DNA of 64,000 nt from Seohaeicola saemankumensis (GCF_042678485.1 NZ_JBHTKR010000003.1:186001-250000); one strand, 5' to 3'; counted from the first letter of the stretch, positions 1 through 8,273 are shown. Numbers and translations are program-made. Notes: generated by a model not told the origin, from the sequence alone.

Positions 1-2
1 GG

Positions 3-695
3 GACATGCACCCGGTGCCCTATGATCCGGACTACAAGACATCCGTCCCGCGCTCGCCGAAATGGCCGCTGCTGTCGATGGAAAGCACCCCGTCAGAGGA
101 AACAGGCCCGCGTTTCGGGAATTCCCTGCTGGGGCCGCTGGACAACAACCTGATCCTGAACTTCTCCAAGGATGGCAGCCCCGCGATCGGCGAGCGCATC
201 CTGATGCATGGCCGCGTTCTGGATGAAAACGCGCGCCCCGTGCCACATACGCTGGTCGAGATCTGGCAGGCCAATGCAGGCGGGCGCTATCGTCATGTCA
301 AGGACAACTACCTTGCCCCGCTCGATCCGAATTTCGGCGGCTGCGGGCGCACGATCACCGATGCGGAAGGGCGCTATCAATTTCTGACGATCCGGCCCGG
401 TGCCTATCCCTGGCCCAACCGCGCCAATGACTGGCGACCGATGCATATCCATATTTCGGTCTTCGGGCACAGCTTCGGGCAGCGCCTGATCACGCAGATG
501 TATTTCGAAGGCGATCCCCTGATCGACCGCTGCCCCATCGCGGCGACGATCAAGAACCGCAGCCAGCTTGACCGCCTGGTGGCGCCGCTGGACATGGCGC
601 GCGCAAGGCCGCTGGATTTTCTGGCCTACAAGTTCGACATCGTGCTGCGCGGCCGCCGCCAGACCATGTTCGAAAACCGACTGGAAGGGATGTAA
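3..695 (+). CDS. pcaH: Protocatechuate 3,4-dioxygenase beta subunit, probably 5'-truncated by the window edge
   Basis: This is the beta chain of the Fe(III) intradiol dioxygenase that opens protocatechuate to 3-carboxy-cis,cis-muconate in the beta-ketoadipate pathway. The PcaH landmarks are present: the YKTSVPRSP start region, the VEIWQANAGGRY core and the RPMHIHISVFG segment with the iron-binding histidines. The first ATG in the window is at position 6, but it has no properly spaced ribosome-binding site. Family members usually carry further residues before the YKTS motif and the frame is open to the window edge, so the true start is probably upstream. pcaG follows 3 bases after the stop, and the two chains form the holoenzyme. 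Confidence 0.93.
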   Translation, partial: DMHPVPYDPDYKTSVPRSPKWPLLSMESTPSEETGPRFGNSLLGPLDNNLILNFSKDGSPAIGERILMHGRVLDENARPVPHTLVEIWQANAGGRYRHVKDNYLAPLDPNFGGCGRTITDAEGRYQFLTIRPGAYPWPNRANDWRPMHIHISVFGHSFGQRLITQMYFEGDPLIDRCPIAATIKNRSQLDRLVAPLDMARARPLDFLAYKFDIVLRGRRQTMFENRLEGM

Positions 696-698
696 GCC

Positions 699-1298
699 AT
701 GGTGCAACCGCTTGATACGCTGATCGAAACCCCTTCGCAGACCGCAGGGCCATATGTTCACATCGGCTGCATTCCGACCTTTGCGGGGCTGCCCGGCGTC
801 TATCCGCAGGATCTGGGCCTGTCCCCCATCGCGCCGGGCGCCAAGGGCCAGATCATCACCATCACCGGCGCCGTGATCGACGGCACCGGCTGGGCGCTGC
901 GCGATGCGATGATGGAAAGCTGGCAACCGGATGCGGCGGGGCTTTTTGCGGGCCAGGAGGGTGCCGATCCTGCCGTCAGCGGCTTCTGCCGCTTTGCCGC
1001 CGACAAGGACAGCGGGCTGTTTACCCTGACCACCGTGAAACCTGGCCCCGTGCCCCAGCGTGGCGGCGCGACGCAGGCGCCGCATATCAGCCTCTGGGTG
1101 GTGGCGCGGGGGATCAACATCGGGCTGTCCACCCGCATCTATTTCGAGGATGAGGATAACAGCACAGATTCGCTGCTGGCGCGCATCGAACAGCGTCCGC
1201 GTGTGGATACACTGATTGCAAAGAAGACCGGCGAGGGCCAGTATCGTTTCGACATCCGCCTTCAGGGCGATCATGAAACGGTATTTCTGGATATCTGA
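699..1298 (+). CDS. pcaG: Protocatechuate 3,4-dioxygenase alpha subunit
   Basis: This is the alpha chain partner of PcaH. It is 199 residues long, typical for PcaG, and begins with the SQTAGPYVHIG segment characteristic of the alpha chain. It also has the intradiol-fold stretches AMMESWQPDAAG and APHISLWVVARG. The alpha chain keeps the fold but not the full iron site, as is normal. It starts 3 bases after pcaH, and its stop touches the start of the downstream hydrolase, so the genes are co-transcribed and probably translationally coupled. Confidence 0.95.
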   Translation: MVQPLDTLIETPSQTAGPYVHIGCIPTFAGLPGVYPQDLGLSPIAPGAKGQIITITGAVIDGTGWALRDAMMESWQPDAAGLFAGQEGADPAVSGFCRFAADKDSGLFTLTTVKPGPVPQRGGATQAPHISLWVVARGINIGLSTRIYFEDEDNSTDSLLARIEQRPRVDTLIAKKTGEGQYRFDIRLQGDHETVFLDI

Positions 1299-2009
1299 AT
1301 GGCTGATTTTCTTCTGATCCACGGATCGTGCCACGGCGCGTGGTGCTGGCGTGACCTGATCCCGGAACTTGTGGCGCGCGGCCATACTGCCCGCGCCATC
1401 GACCTGCCGGGGCACGGGCAGGACGCGACCCCCTACCAGGAGGTCACGCTGGAAGGCTACGCCCGCGCGATCGTTGACGCGATCGACACGCCCGTCACGC
1501 TGGTAGGCCATTCCATGGCGGGCTTTCCCATCTCGCTGGCCGCCGAAATGGCCCCGGACAAGATCGACCGGCTGATTTATCTATGTGCCTATGCCGCGCA
1601 GGACGGTCGCAGCCTGGTCGAGATGCGCGCCGAAGCGCCGCGCCAGCCCATGGCCGATGCCGCGATCAGGACCGAGGATGGCCTGGCCTTTCGCGTCGAC
1701 CTGTCGAAGGCGCCCGCGCTGTTCTACAATGATTGCCCGGCCGAGGCGGTGGACTATGCACTGCCGCGCCTGTGCATCCAGGCGATCAGGCCGCAGGCCA
1801 CGCCGATCCGGCTGACCGATGCCTATGCCAGCGTGAAGCGCAGCTATATCCGCTGCGACGATGACCGCACGATCCCGCCCGAATACCAGCGCACGATGAC
1901 CGAAGGCTGGCCCGCGCAGGATGTCCATGCCATGCCGACAGGGCATTCGCCCTTCTTCGCCGATCCGGCCGGGCTGGCCGATCTGCTGACCCAAATCGCA
2001 AAGGGCTGA
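1299..2009 (+). CDS. Alpha/beta-fold hydrolase inside the pca operon
   Basis: This is a 236-residue single-domain alpha/beta hydrolase. It has an oxyanion segment LIHGSCHGAW near the N-terminus and a nucleophile elbow GHSMAG around residue 70. Candidate acid and base residues lie in the CDDDRTIP segment (about residue 187) and the TGHSPF segment (about residue 214). This arrangement resembles the methylesterase/hydroxynitrile-lyase type rather than a typical PcaD lactonase, which usually follows PcaC or lies elsewhere. It starts immediately after pcaG and ends 3 bases before pcaB. The location suggests cleavage of an ester of a protocatechuate-pathway substrate or action on an enol-lactone, but the substrate cannot be read from sequence. 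Confidence 0.85.
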   Translation: MADFLLIHGSCHGAWCWRDLIPELVARGHTARAIDLPGHGQDATPYQEVTLEGYARAIVDAIDTPVTLVGHSMAGFPISLAAEMAPDKIDRLIYLCAYAAQDGRSLVEMRAEAPRQPMADAAIRTEDGLAFRVDLSKAPALFYNDCPAEAVDYALPRLCIQAIRPQATPIRLTDAYASVKRSYIRCDDDRTIPPEYQRTMTEGWPAQDVHAMPTGHSPFFADPAGLADLLTQIAKG

Positions 2010-2012
2010 TCC

Positions 2013-3341
2013 ATGGCCGCATCGGTGTTCGACAGCCCGCTCTACAGCCGCTTGTTCCCCTCGGGCGAGGTCGGCAAACTGTTCACCGACAGCGCCGAGG
2101 TGCGCGCCATGCTGCTGGTCGAAGGGGCGCTTGCAAAGGCGCAGGGTGCGCTTGGCGTGATCCCGGAAACCGCCGCCGCCTACATCCACCGCGCCGCGAT
2201 GGAGGTGCAGATCGACCCTGCCGCCCTAGCCGCGCCCACCGGGCAGAACGGCGTCTCGGTCCCCGGTCTCGTCGCTGCCTTTCGCACCGCGATGGAGGCA
2301 CCCGAACACGCGCAATACGCCCATTGGGGCGCCACATCGCAGGATATCATCGACACCGGGCTGATGCTGCGGCTGCGGCAGATGCTGTCCCTGCAACAGG
2401 ACATGCTGACCGATACCGTCAGGGCGCTGGGGCAACTGGCCGCCGATCACGCGACAACCCCGATGGCCGCGCGGACATATGGGCAGCATGCAACGCCCAC
2501 CAGCTTTGGCGCGACCCTTGCCCATTGGGGCGCGCCCCTTCTTGACCTGCTGGCCGAACTGCCCGCCTTGCGGCAATCCTGCCTCTGGGTCTCGCTCTCG
2601 GGGGCGGCGGGCACCTCTGCAGCCCTTGGGCCAAAAGCGCAGGAGACACGCGCGGCGCTGGCACGGGCGCTGAACCTGCATGACCCGGCGCGCAGCTGGC
2701 ACAGCGACCGTGGCCCGATCCTGCGGCTGGCCGATTGGCAGACGCGCCTTGCGCTGGCCCTTGGCAAGATGGCCGAAGACCTGCTGCTGCTGACCCAGAC
2801 AGGAATCGCAGAGGTCTCGCTCGGTGCCGCGGGCGCTTCCTCGACCATGCCGCAGAAACAGAACCCGGTGCTGCCCTCGGCCATGGCCGCCAGTGCGCGG
2901 CAGGTCGCGGGGCTGAACGCCACGCTGCAAGGGGCTGCACTGCACCGGCTGGACCGGGACGGAGCCACATGGTTCACCGAATGGCTGACCCTGCCGCAGA
3001 TCTGCCTTGCGACCACCGCCACGCTTATCCATGCCCAGAGCCTGTCACACAGCCTGAAGCCCATCCCGGCACAGATGCTGGCCGCCATGATAGATGGTCA
3101 GAACCTGATCCACGCCGAAGCACTCAGCTTCGTGCTGGCCCAGAACCTTCCCCGGCCCGAAGCGCAGGCCGCGATCAAGTCCCTGTGCCGACAGGCGGGC
3201 GATACCGGCGCGGATCTGGCCGCGCTGGCGATACAGGCCTATCCCGATCTGGATCTTGCCCCGGTCTTCGACCCGGCCGCGCAGATGGGCCATGCCCCGA
3301 CCGAGGCACGCCGCTTTGCCGCTGCGGCCAAGGCACTGTAA
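2013..3341 (+). CDS. pcaB: 3-carboxy-cis,cis-muconate cycloisomerase
   Basis: This enzyme converts 3-carboxy-cis,cis-muconate, the PcaHG product, to 4-carboxymuconolactone. At 442 residues it belongs to the fumarase/aspartase superfamily. The superfamily signature GAAGASSTMPQKQNP lies near residue 270, and an HWGATSQDIIDTG segment near residue 105 is typical of the PcaB/adenylosuccinate lyase group. It is the last gene of the operon here. pcaC, pcaD and a PcaQ regulator are not visible and would have to lie upstream of the window or elsewhere. Confidence 0.94.
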   Translation: MAASVFDSPLYSRLFPSGEVGKLFTDSAEVRAMLLVEGALAKAQGALGVIPETAAAYIHRAAMEVQIDPAALAAPTGQNGVSVPGLVAAFRTAMEAPEHAQYAHWGATSQDIIDTGLMLRLRQMLSLQQDMLTDTVRALGQLAADHATTPMAARTYGQHATPTSFGATLAHWGAPLLDLLAELPALRQSCLWVSLSGAAGTSAALGPKAQETRAALARALNLHDPARSWHSDRGPILRLADWQTRLALALGKMAEDLLLLTQTGIAEVSLGAAGASSTMPQKQNPVLPSAMAASARQVAGLNATLQGAALHRLDRDGATWFTEWLTLPQICLATTATLIHAQSLSHSLKPIPAQMLAAMIDGQNLIHAEALSFVLAQNLPRPEAQAAIKSLCRQAGDTGADLAALAIQAYPDLDLAPVFDPAAQMGHAPTEARRFAAAAKAL

Positions 3342-3348
3342 CCCGCGA

Positions 3349-3370
3349 TTTCTTCTTGCTTCAAATATCC
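3349..3370 (-). repeat. Intergenic 22-base motif, GGATATTT subtype
   Basis: Read on the minus strand this is a copy of the dispersed motif with TATTT at positions 4-8 and GAAGAA near the end. It starts 8 bases after the pcaB stop. Related copies lie at 23780, 45204 and 55136, and a sister subtype lies at 13265, 48274 and 51284. Confidence 0.7.
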
Positions 3371-3402
3371 GGAAAGCGCCGCGGCAACGGGCAGGACAGG
3401 CG

Positions 3403-3645
3403 TTATTTTCGCCCTGTGTAGAATTGCCAGAGCCAGATCAGCAGCAGCGATCCCAGGATGGCGCCGACCAGACCCGCGCCAATGCCCATCACCGCCAGAA
3501 GCGTGCGCAGCACCAGCCCGCCGATCAGCGCGCCCACCATGCCGATGACGATTGTGGTGACGATATCCGCCTCGACCCGCATCAGCCGCGTGGCGATGAA
3601 CCCCGCCGCAGCCCCGACGATCAACAACCAGATCACACCCATCAT
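3403..3645 (-). CDS. GlsB/YeaQ/YmgE-family small membrane protein
   Basis: This is a hydrophobic protein of about 80 residues with three predicted membrane segments and glycine-rich helices, the layout of the transglycosylase-associated (GlsB/YeaQ/YmgE) family. Family members are linked to stress responses, but their biochemical role is unclear. The start is placed at the ATG at 3645 because a GGGAGGGG ribosome-binding sequence lies just upstream and the neighbouring gene stops at 3654. A second ATG directly follows and is equally possible. It sits in a two-gene unit with the membrane protein upstream. Confidence 0.8.
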   Translation of the reverse strand: MMGVIWLLIVGAAAGFIATRLMRVEADIVTTIVIGMVGALIGGLVLRTLLAVMGIGAGLVGAILGSLLLIWLWQFYTGRK

Positions 3646-3653
3646 GCCCCTCC

Positions 3654-3893
3654 CTACCGTTTGCGCCAATGGGTCGGCACCAGGATCAGCGCGCCGACCG
3701 AGGACAGGATCGCATCGACGCCGGGGCTACCGATGCTCAATCCGAACATGATCCGCACAAAGTAGAACAGGAAAGCCCCGCCGACGCAAATGATGATGGA
3801 TTGCAGGATTCCGTTGCGGGTAAAGCCGGTCTTTTCCGAGACGTAGCCCACGATCCCCGCAATCACCACCGTACCGATCAGCATGGGAAACAT
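3654..3893 (-). CDS. Small integral membrane protein, possibly GlsB/YeaQ-like
   Basis: This is a 79-residue protein with two to three hydrophobic helices, at roughly residues 2-17, 30-48 and 56-72, and a basic C-terminus ending in HWRKR. It is followed within about 10 bases by a second small membrane protein, so the two probably form a pair. The layout suggests the transglycosylase-associated small membrane proteins, but no diagnostic motif confirms this. Function unknown. Confidence 0.75.
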   Translation of the reverse strand: MFPMLIGTVVIAGIVGYVSEKTGFTRNGILQSIIICVGGAFLFYFVRIMFGLSIGSPGVDAILSSVGALILVPTHWRKR

Positions 3894-3905
3894 GACACTC
3901 TCCTG

Positions 3906-4811
3906 TTAAAGCCGCGCACCCTTGGGCAGGGGCATCCCCCGCAGAAACTCTGCCGCATCCTGCGCCCCGCGCCCGGCGCGTTGCAAGCGCAAAAGCTGCA
4001 CGGCACCGGTTCCGCAGGCCACCGTCAGGGCATCGTCCAGCACCTCGCCGGGCGTGCCCTCACCTTTGGCCAGACGCGAGGCCAGAAGCTTGATCCGCTG
4101 GCCGTCATGTTGGGTCCAAGCACCCGGAAAGGGTGACAGCCCCCGGATCAGGCGATCCACATCGGCGGCGGGGCGGGTCCAGTCCACGGCCGCTTCGGTC
4201 TTGTCGATCTTGCTGGCATAGGTCACGCCCGCGGCGGGCTGCGCCTCTGGCGTCAGCCGGTCCAGCCGCGCCAGCGCATCGACGATCAGGCGCGCGCCCA
4301 TCTGCGACAGCCGGTCATGCAGTTGGCCCGTGGTCTCTTCGGGTCCGATCGGGGTGGCCTCGCGCAGCAGCACGGGGCCGGTATCCAGCCCCGCTTCCAT
4401 CTGCATGATGCAGATGCCGGTCTCGGCATCGCCCGCCATGATCGCGCGGTGGATCGGGGCCGCGCCGCGCCAGCGCGGGAGCAGGCTGGCGTGGATGTTC
4501 AGACAGCCGTGTTCGGGGGCATCAAGCACCGCCTGTGGCAGGATCAGCCCGTAGGCCACGACCACGGCCAGATCGGCGTCAAGCGCGGCAAAATCCGCCT
4601 GTGCCTGTGCGTCGCGCAGGCTGACCGGATGGCGCACCGGCAGGCCCAGCTCGATGGCGCGCTGATGCACGGGGGTGGGCGTTTCCTTCTTGCCGCGACC
4701 CGCCGGGCGTGGCGGCTGGCAATAGACGGCGGCGATGTCGTGGCCCGCCTTCACCAGCGCATCCAGCACCGGCACCGAAAACGCGGGCGTGCCCATGAAG
4801 ACGAGTCTCAT
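3906..4811 (-). CDS. fmt: Methionyl-tRNA formyltransferase
   Basis: This enzyme formylates initiator Met-tRNA using 10-formyltetrahydrofolate. The start at 4811 gives MRLVFMGTPAFSVPVL, the standard Fmt N-terminus; an earlier in-frame ATG would overlap the upstream gene. The formyl-transfer core includes NIHASLLPRWRGAAPIHRAI near residue 107, with the conserved Asn and His, and a downstream Asp in the LDTGP segment. A C-terminal tRNA-binding domain follows. It is the last gene of the deformylase operon, 10 bases after the def-like gene, so formylation and deformylation of the N-terminal methionine are encoded together. Confidence 0.96.
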   Translation of the reverse strand: MRLVFMGTPAFSVPVLDALVKAGHDIAAVYCQPPRPAGRGKKETPTPVHQRAIELGLPVRHPVSLRDAQAQADFAALDADLAVVVAYGLILPQAVLDAPEHGCLNIHASLLPRWRGAAPIHRAIMAGDAETGICIMQMEAGLDTGPVLLREATPIGPEETTGQLHDRLSQMGARLIVDALARLDRLTPEAQPAAGVTYASKIDKTEAAVDWTRPAADVDRLIRGLSPFPGAWTQHDGQRIKLLASRLAKGEGTPGEVLDDALTVACGTGAVQLLRLQRAGRGAQDAAEFLRGMPLPKGARL

Positions 4812-4821
4812 GCTGTCCGCC

Positions 4822-5316
4822 TCATGCCAGTTTCCTTGCACGGCGGATCAGCATGTCGCGTTTCACCTTGGACAGGTGGTCAAAATACATCCGGCCTGCC
4901 AGATGGTCGATCTGGTGCTGCACGGATGTGGCCCAAAGGCCCACGAAATCACGCTCTTCGATCGCGCCCTGTTCGTTCAGAAACCGCACCAGCACCGCGC
5001 GGGGGCGGCTGATCCGGGCCGAAACGCCGGGCAGGTTGGGGCTGGCCTCATCGTGTTCGCGCAGCTGGACCGAGGCATGGACGACCTCGGGGTTGGCCAT
5101 CCGCACCGCCTGGCCACGTTTCTCCGAGGCATCGACCACCGCAAGGCGCAGCATCACGCCGATCTGGGGCGCGGCAAGGCCCACGCCCGGCATCGCCTCC
5201 ATCGTGTCGATCATGTCGGTCCAGATCGCGCGGATCTCGTCGGTCACCTCGGCCACATCGGCGGCAGGGGTCCGCAGGCGCGCATCGGGCCAGGGGATGC
5301 AGCGCCGGGCGGTCAC
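4822..5316 (-). CDS. Peptide deformylase-like protein with substituted catalytic residues
   Basis: This is a 164-residue deformylase-fold protein. Motif I is intact (GVGLAAPQ, residues 44-51). Motif II, normally EGCLS, reads EASPN, so the metal-binding Cys is replaced by Ser92. Motif III, normally HExDH, reads HQIDH, so the catalytic Glu is replaced by Gln135, although both metal-binding histidines remain. Normal deformylases need the Cys and Glu, so this copy is probably inactive or has changed function. It overlaps the upstream def by 4 bases and precedes fmt by 10 bases. The intact frame and tight coupling argue for a maintained role rather than a pseudogene. Confidence 0.88.
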   Translation of the reverse strand: MTARRCIPWPDARLRTPAADVAEVTDEIRAIWTDMIDTMEAMPGVGLAAPQIGVMLRLAVVDASEKRGQAVRMANPEVVHASVQLREHDEASPNLPGVSARISRPRAVLVRFLNEQGAIEERDFVGLWATSVQHQIDHLAGRMYFDHLSKVKRDMLIRRARKLA

Positions 5317-5822
5317 GCGGGGCGCACCGGGAAGCTGACGGAATAGGCGGCCTCGACCACGCGCCGCGCCTCGTCGGACAGCCGGTCGAAGGTCACGATC
5401 CCGTCCAGATGATCCAGCTCATGCTGGGCGCAGCGCGCCGCGAACCCGTCGAGTTCCACCTCTTGGGCGCGTCCGTCAAGGTCATTGAACCGCAGGGTGA
5501 TGCGTTCGGGGCGCATCACCTCGGCCAGTACGCCGGGGATCGACAGGCACCCCTCGCTGCCGGGCGCCATGCCGTCGGAGGACAGGATTTCGGGGTTGAT
5601 GCACACCATCGGGGTCATATCGCCTTCCTTCCAGCCGCAATCCATCACGAAAAGCCGCTTCATCACACCCACCTGCGGCGCGGCCAGACCGCGTCCGGGG
5701 GCGGTATACATTGTTTCGAACATGTCGCGCACCAGATCGCCCAGATCTTCGCCGGGCTGCACCGGATCGCAGAGGCTGGACAGGCGCGCATCGGGCCAGC
5801 GCAGGATCGGCAGCAGGCTCAC
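5313..5822 (-). CDS. def: Peptide deformylase (second copy)
   Basis: This metalloenzyme removes the formyl group from nascent protein N-termini. At 169 residues it has all three motifs: GRGLAAPQ near residue 43, EGCLSIPG near residue 94 and QHELDHLDG near residue 138. The Arg in motif I replaces the more usual Ile. It overlaps both its upstream and downstream neighbours by 4 bases (ATGA type), implying translational coupling through the cluster. Confidence 0.93.
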   Translation of the reverse strand: MSLLPILRWPDARLSSLCDPVQPGEDLGDLVRDMFETMYTAPGRGLAAPQVGVMKRLFVMDCGWKEGDMTPMVCINPEILSSDGMAPGSEGCLSIPGVLAEVMRPERITLRFNDLDGRAQEVELDGFAARCAQHELDHLDGIVTFDRLSDEARRVVEAAYSVSFPVRPA

Positions 5823-6340
5823 ACCCGCGCCCGTTCACGCTTGAGCTTCTGCATCCGTCGGGTGATCAACTGACGGCGCAGCGGCTTGAGGTAGTCGATG
5901 AACAGCTTGCCATCCAGATGGTCGATCTCATGCTGCACGCAGGTGGCCCAGAGGCCGGCAAAATCTTCTTGCTGCTCATGCCCGTTGCGGTCGATCCAGC
6001 GCACGCTGACCTCGGCCGGGCGCTCGACCTCGCCATATTGCTCGGGGATCGACAGGCAGCCTTCCTCGTAGACGCTGCGCTCGTCCGAGGATGCGATGAT
6101 CTCGGGGTTGAACATGATCAGCGGGCGCGGCGCCTCGCCCTCGGCCTTGACGCAATCCAGCACGATCAGCCGGGTGTTTACACCCACCTGCGGCGCGGCC
6201 AGCCCGATACCTGGCGCGTCATACATGGTTTCCAGCATGTCATCGGCCAGGCGGCGCAGATCATCGCTCAGGTCCGGCACGGGGGCCGAGACCTTCTTCA
6301 GGCGCGGGTCGGGATGGATCAGGATCGGGCGTTTTGTCAT
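5819..6340 (-). CDS. def: Peptide deformylase (first copy)
   Basis: This is a canonical deformylase of 173 residues beginning MTKRPILIHPDPRLKK. Longer in-frame starts would run into the divergent lyase gene and lack homologous residues. Motif I is GIGLAAPQ, motif II EEGCLSIP and motif III QHEIDHLDG, all intact. The C-terminus is basic (RRMQKLKRERARV), as often seen in the main cellular enzyme. It is the promoter-proximal gene of the def-def-def-like-fmt operon and diverges from the MalY/PatB-type gene across about 120 bases. Confidence 0.95.
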   Translation of the reverse strand: MTKRPILIHPDPRLKKVSAPVPDLSDDLRRLADDMLETMYDAPGIGLAAPQVGVNTRLIVLDCVKAEGEAPRPLIMFNPEIIASSDERSVYEEGCLSIPEQYGEVERPAEVSVRWIDRNGHEQQEDFAGLWATCVQHEIDHLDGKLFIDYLKPLRRQLITRRMQKLKRERARV

Positions 6341-6461
6341 GCAGCACGAGATAGGACAGCGGCCCTTGCGGTGCAATGGTGCAAAACAGCCCGCCGGGCG
6401 CAAAATTGCCCGTTGCAGCCGCCCAGCCACCGGGTAGGCTGCGCCCAAACAGGAGATGCAG

Positions 6462-7634
6462 ATGAGCTTTGACACCCCGATCAACCGTTTCGGCACCCAT
6501 TCCACCAAATGGGACATGATGGAAAAACTCTATGGCGTGCCGGCCTCTGATGGGATTCCGATGTGGGTCGCAGACATGGATTTCCGCGCCCCCGACTGCA
6601 TTCAGGACGCGGTGGCGCGGATGCATGATCACGGCGTCTTTGGCTATTACGGCGATGATGCCGCCTATCGTGCGGCCATCTGCTGGTGGATGCAGACGCG
6701 CCACGGCTGGCAGGTGCAGCCTGAATGGATCTTCAGCACCCATGGCCTGGTCAATGGCACCGCCATGTGCGTCGATACCTATACGCAACCCGGAGACGGG
6801 GTGGTGCTGTTCACACCTGTCTATCACGCCTTCGCCAGGGTCATCAAAGCCAACGGGCGGCGGGTGATCGAATGCCCGCTGGTCAATACTGCCGGGCGCT
6901 ACGAGATGGATTTCGATGCCTATGATGCCCAGATGGACGGCAGCGCCAGGATGGTGATCCTGTGCTCGCCGCATAATCCGGGCGGGCGTGTCTGGACGCG
7001 GGCCGAGTTGCAGGCCGTCGCCGATTTCGCCAAGCGGCACGACCTGATCCTGGTCTCGGACGAGATCCATCACGATCTGGTCTTTCCCGGCGTCACCCAT
7101 ACGGCCATGGCCAATGTGGACGCGGGCATCGCGGACCGGCTGATCATGATGGCCGCCACGACCAAGACCTTCAACATCGCGGGCAGCCATACCGGCAACG
7201 TGATCATCCCCGATCCGGCCCTGCGTGCAAGGTTCGAAGGGCGGATGATGGCCCTGGGTCTGTCGCCCAATTCCTTTGGCCTGTTCATGGCCACCGCCGC
7301 CTATTCGCCCGAAGGTGCGGCCTGGGTCGATGATCTGATGATCTATCTGGACGGAAACCGGCAGCTGTTCGACGCGGGCATCAACGCCATACCGGGGCTG
7401 TCTTCCATGCCGCTGGAGGCGACTTACCTCGCATGGGTCGATTTCGCGGGAACGGGGATGGAGCCTGCGGAATTCACGGCCCGCGTGGAAAAGGGCGCGC
7501 ATATCGCGGTCAATCACGGGCCGACCTTCGGCAAGGGGGGCGAGACCTTCCTGCGGTTCAACCTGGCAACGCCACGCGCCCTGGTGGAACAAGCGGTGGA
7601 GCGGATGCAGAAGGCCTTTGCCGATCTTCAGTGA
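6462..7634 (+). CDS. MalY/PatB-type aminotransferase-fold C-S lyase (probable cystathionine beta-lyase)
   Basis: This is a PLP enzyme of fold type I. It has the MalY/PatB N-terminus (NRFGTHSTKWD, then PMWVADMDF), the CSPHNPGGR segment, the SDEIHHDL motif and the PLP-lysine stretch TKTFNIAG. Family members release homocysteine, pyruvate and ammonia from cystathionine or cleave related thioether amino acids. The start at 6462 is preferred over the ATG at 6456 because the AGGAG ribosome-binding sequence directly abuts the earlier ATG. The gene is transcribed divergently from def. Confidence 0.88.
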   Translation: MSFDTPINRFGTHSTKWDMMEKLYGVPASDGIPMWVADMDFRAPDCIQDAVARMHDHGVFGYYGDDAAYRAAICWWMQTRHGWQVQPEWIFSTHGLVNGTAMCVDTYTQPGDGVVLFTPVYHAFARVIKANGRRVIECPLVNTAGRYEMDFDAYDAQMDGSARMVILCSPHNPGGRVWTRAELQAVADFAKRHDLILVSDEIHHDLVFPGVTHTAMANVDAGIADRLIMMAATTKTFNIAGSHTGNVIIPDPALRARFEGRMMALGLSPNSFGLFMATAAYSPEGAAWVDDLMIYLDGNRQLFDAGINAIPGLSSMPLEATYLAWVDFAGTGMEPAEFTARVEKGAHIAVNHGPTFGKGGETFLRFNLATPRALVEQAVERMQKAFADLQ

Positions 7635-7646
7635 CCGCAGCCCAGG

Positions 7647-7670
7647 ACCGGGCCGTGTGCACCGCCCGGT
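7647..7670 (+). terminator. Possible weak terminator after the C-S lyase
   Basis: A 7-base inverted repeat (ACCGGGC / GCCCGGT, spacer 10 bases) begins 12 bases after the stop. It is followed after about 8 bases by a run of five to six T. The gap between stem and T-run makes this a weak candidate. Confidence 0.35.
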
Positions 7671-7769
7671 TCGGTCGCTTTTTGTCATGATCCGCTGTTT
7701 ATGATCCGGGCTTTTTCGCTCCGGCTGGCCCGTTTGGATGGCCCGCCTTGCTAGCGTGACTGGGTGGGT

Positions 7770-8120
7770 TCAGTCCCGTGCGATCAACGCCACGGGTGCC
7801 GCCTCATCGCGCGCAAAATCCAGCGCTGCATGATCTGCAACCAGGGTGCTGCGCTTGAAATCGAACCACATCTCATCCTCGCGCGCTTCCGATGCGACGA
7901 TCAGGCAATGCGACAGGTGCCGCCCGCCATCGTAAAGGTCGACCAGTCCGCGCAGATGGGGGGCATCGTCCAGATCCATCGCGAAACCGCCATTCCAGAC
8001 CCGCAAGACCGGATAGGTCTTGCCGTCAACGTCGATCCGCAAGCGGCTCTTGCGCTTTTGCGCCAGCTTGCGCGCGGCCGCCAGACCGTCGCGCAATTCC
8101 CTGGATAGAAACGTCGTCAT
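7770..8120 (-). CDS. Uncharacterised 116-residue protein
   Basis: I do not recognise this protein. It has a basic N-terminal helix (about residues 1-26, rich in Arg and Lys) followed by short beta-like stretches (RLRIDVDGKTYPVLRV, GFAMDLDDAP). There is no signal peptide or membrane segment. The layout loosely recalls a PilZ-type beta barrel, but the PilZ RxxxR signature is not evident. Codon use and GC content match the neighbours. It stands alone, divergent from the glutathionyl-hydroquinone reductase gene across a 394-base region rich in palindromes. Confidence 0.75.
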   Translation of the reverse strand: MTTFLSRELRDGLAAARKLAQKRKSRLRIDVDGKTYPVLRVWNGGFAMDLDDAPHLRGLVDLYDGGRHLSHCLIVASEAREDEMWFDFKRSTLVADHAALDFARDEAAPVALIARD

Positions 8121-8168
8121 GGCATCCCCCTTACCATTCCTGACCCCAAGATGAGGCCTGGTTGAAAA

Positions 8169-8190
8169 TCGTCAAGTAAAGCTTTGACGA
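8169..8190. promoter_or_regulatory. Inverted repeat upstream of the uncharacterised gene
   Basis: Seven-base arms TCGTCAA and TTGACGA are separated by 8 bases, about 50 bases upstream of the minus-strand gene start at 8120. The size fits a dimeric repressor operator, and the right arm contains a TTGACG -35-like element. Confidence 0.4.
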
Positions 8191-8273
8191 CACTTCGTTT
8201 CCAGCCTGTTACCACGATGACGATTCATTCATTTTTTCAGGAAATCCGGCCTGCTCGGGCCAATCGGCACCAT

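Noticed and set aside
93..1511. Long minus-strand open frame of 472 codons across the pca genes
   Set aside because: It is antisense to clear pcaH, pcaG and hydrolase genes, has Arg/Gln/His-rich composition and no recognisable domain.
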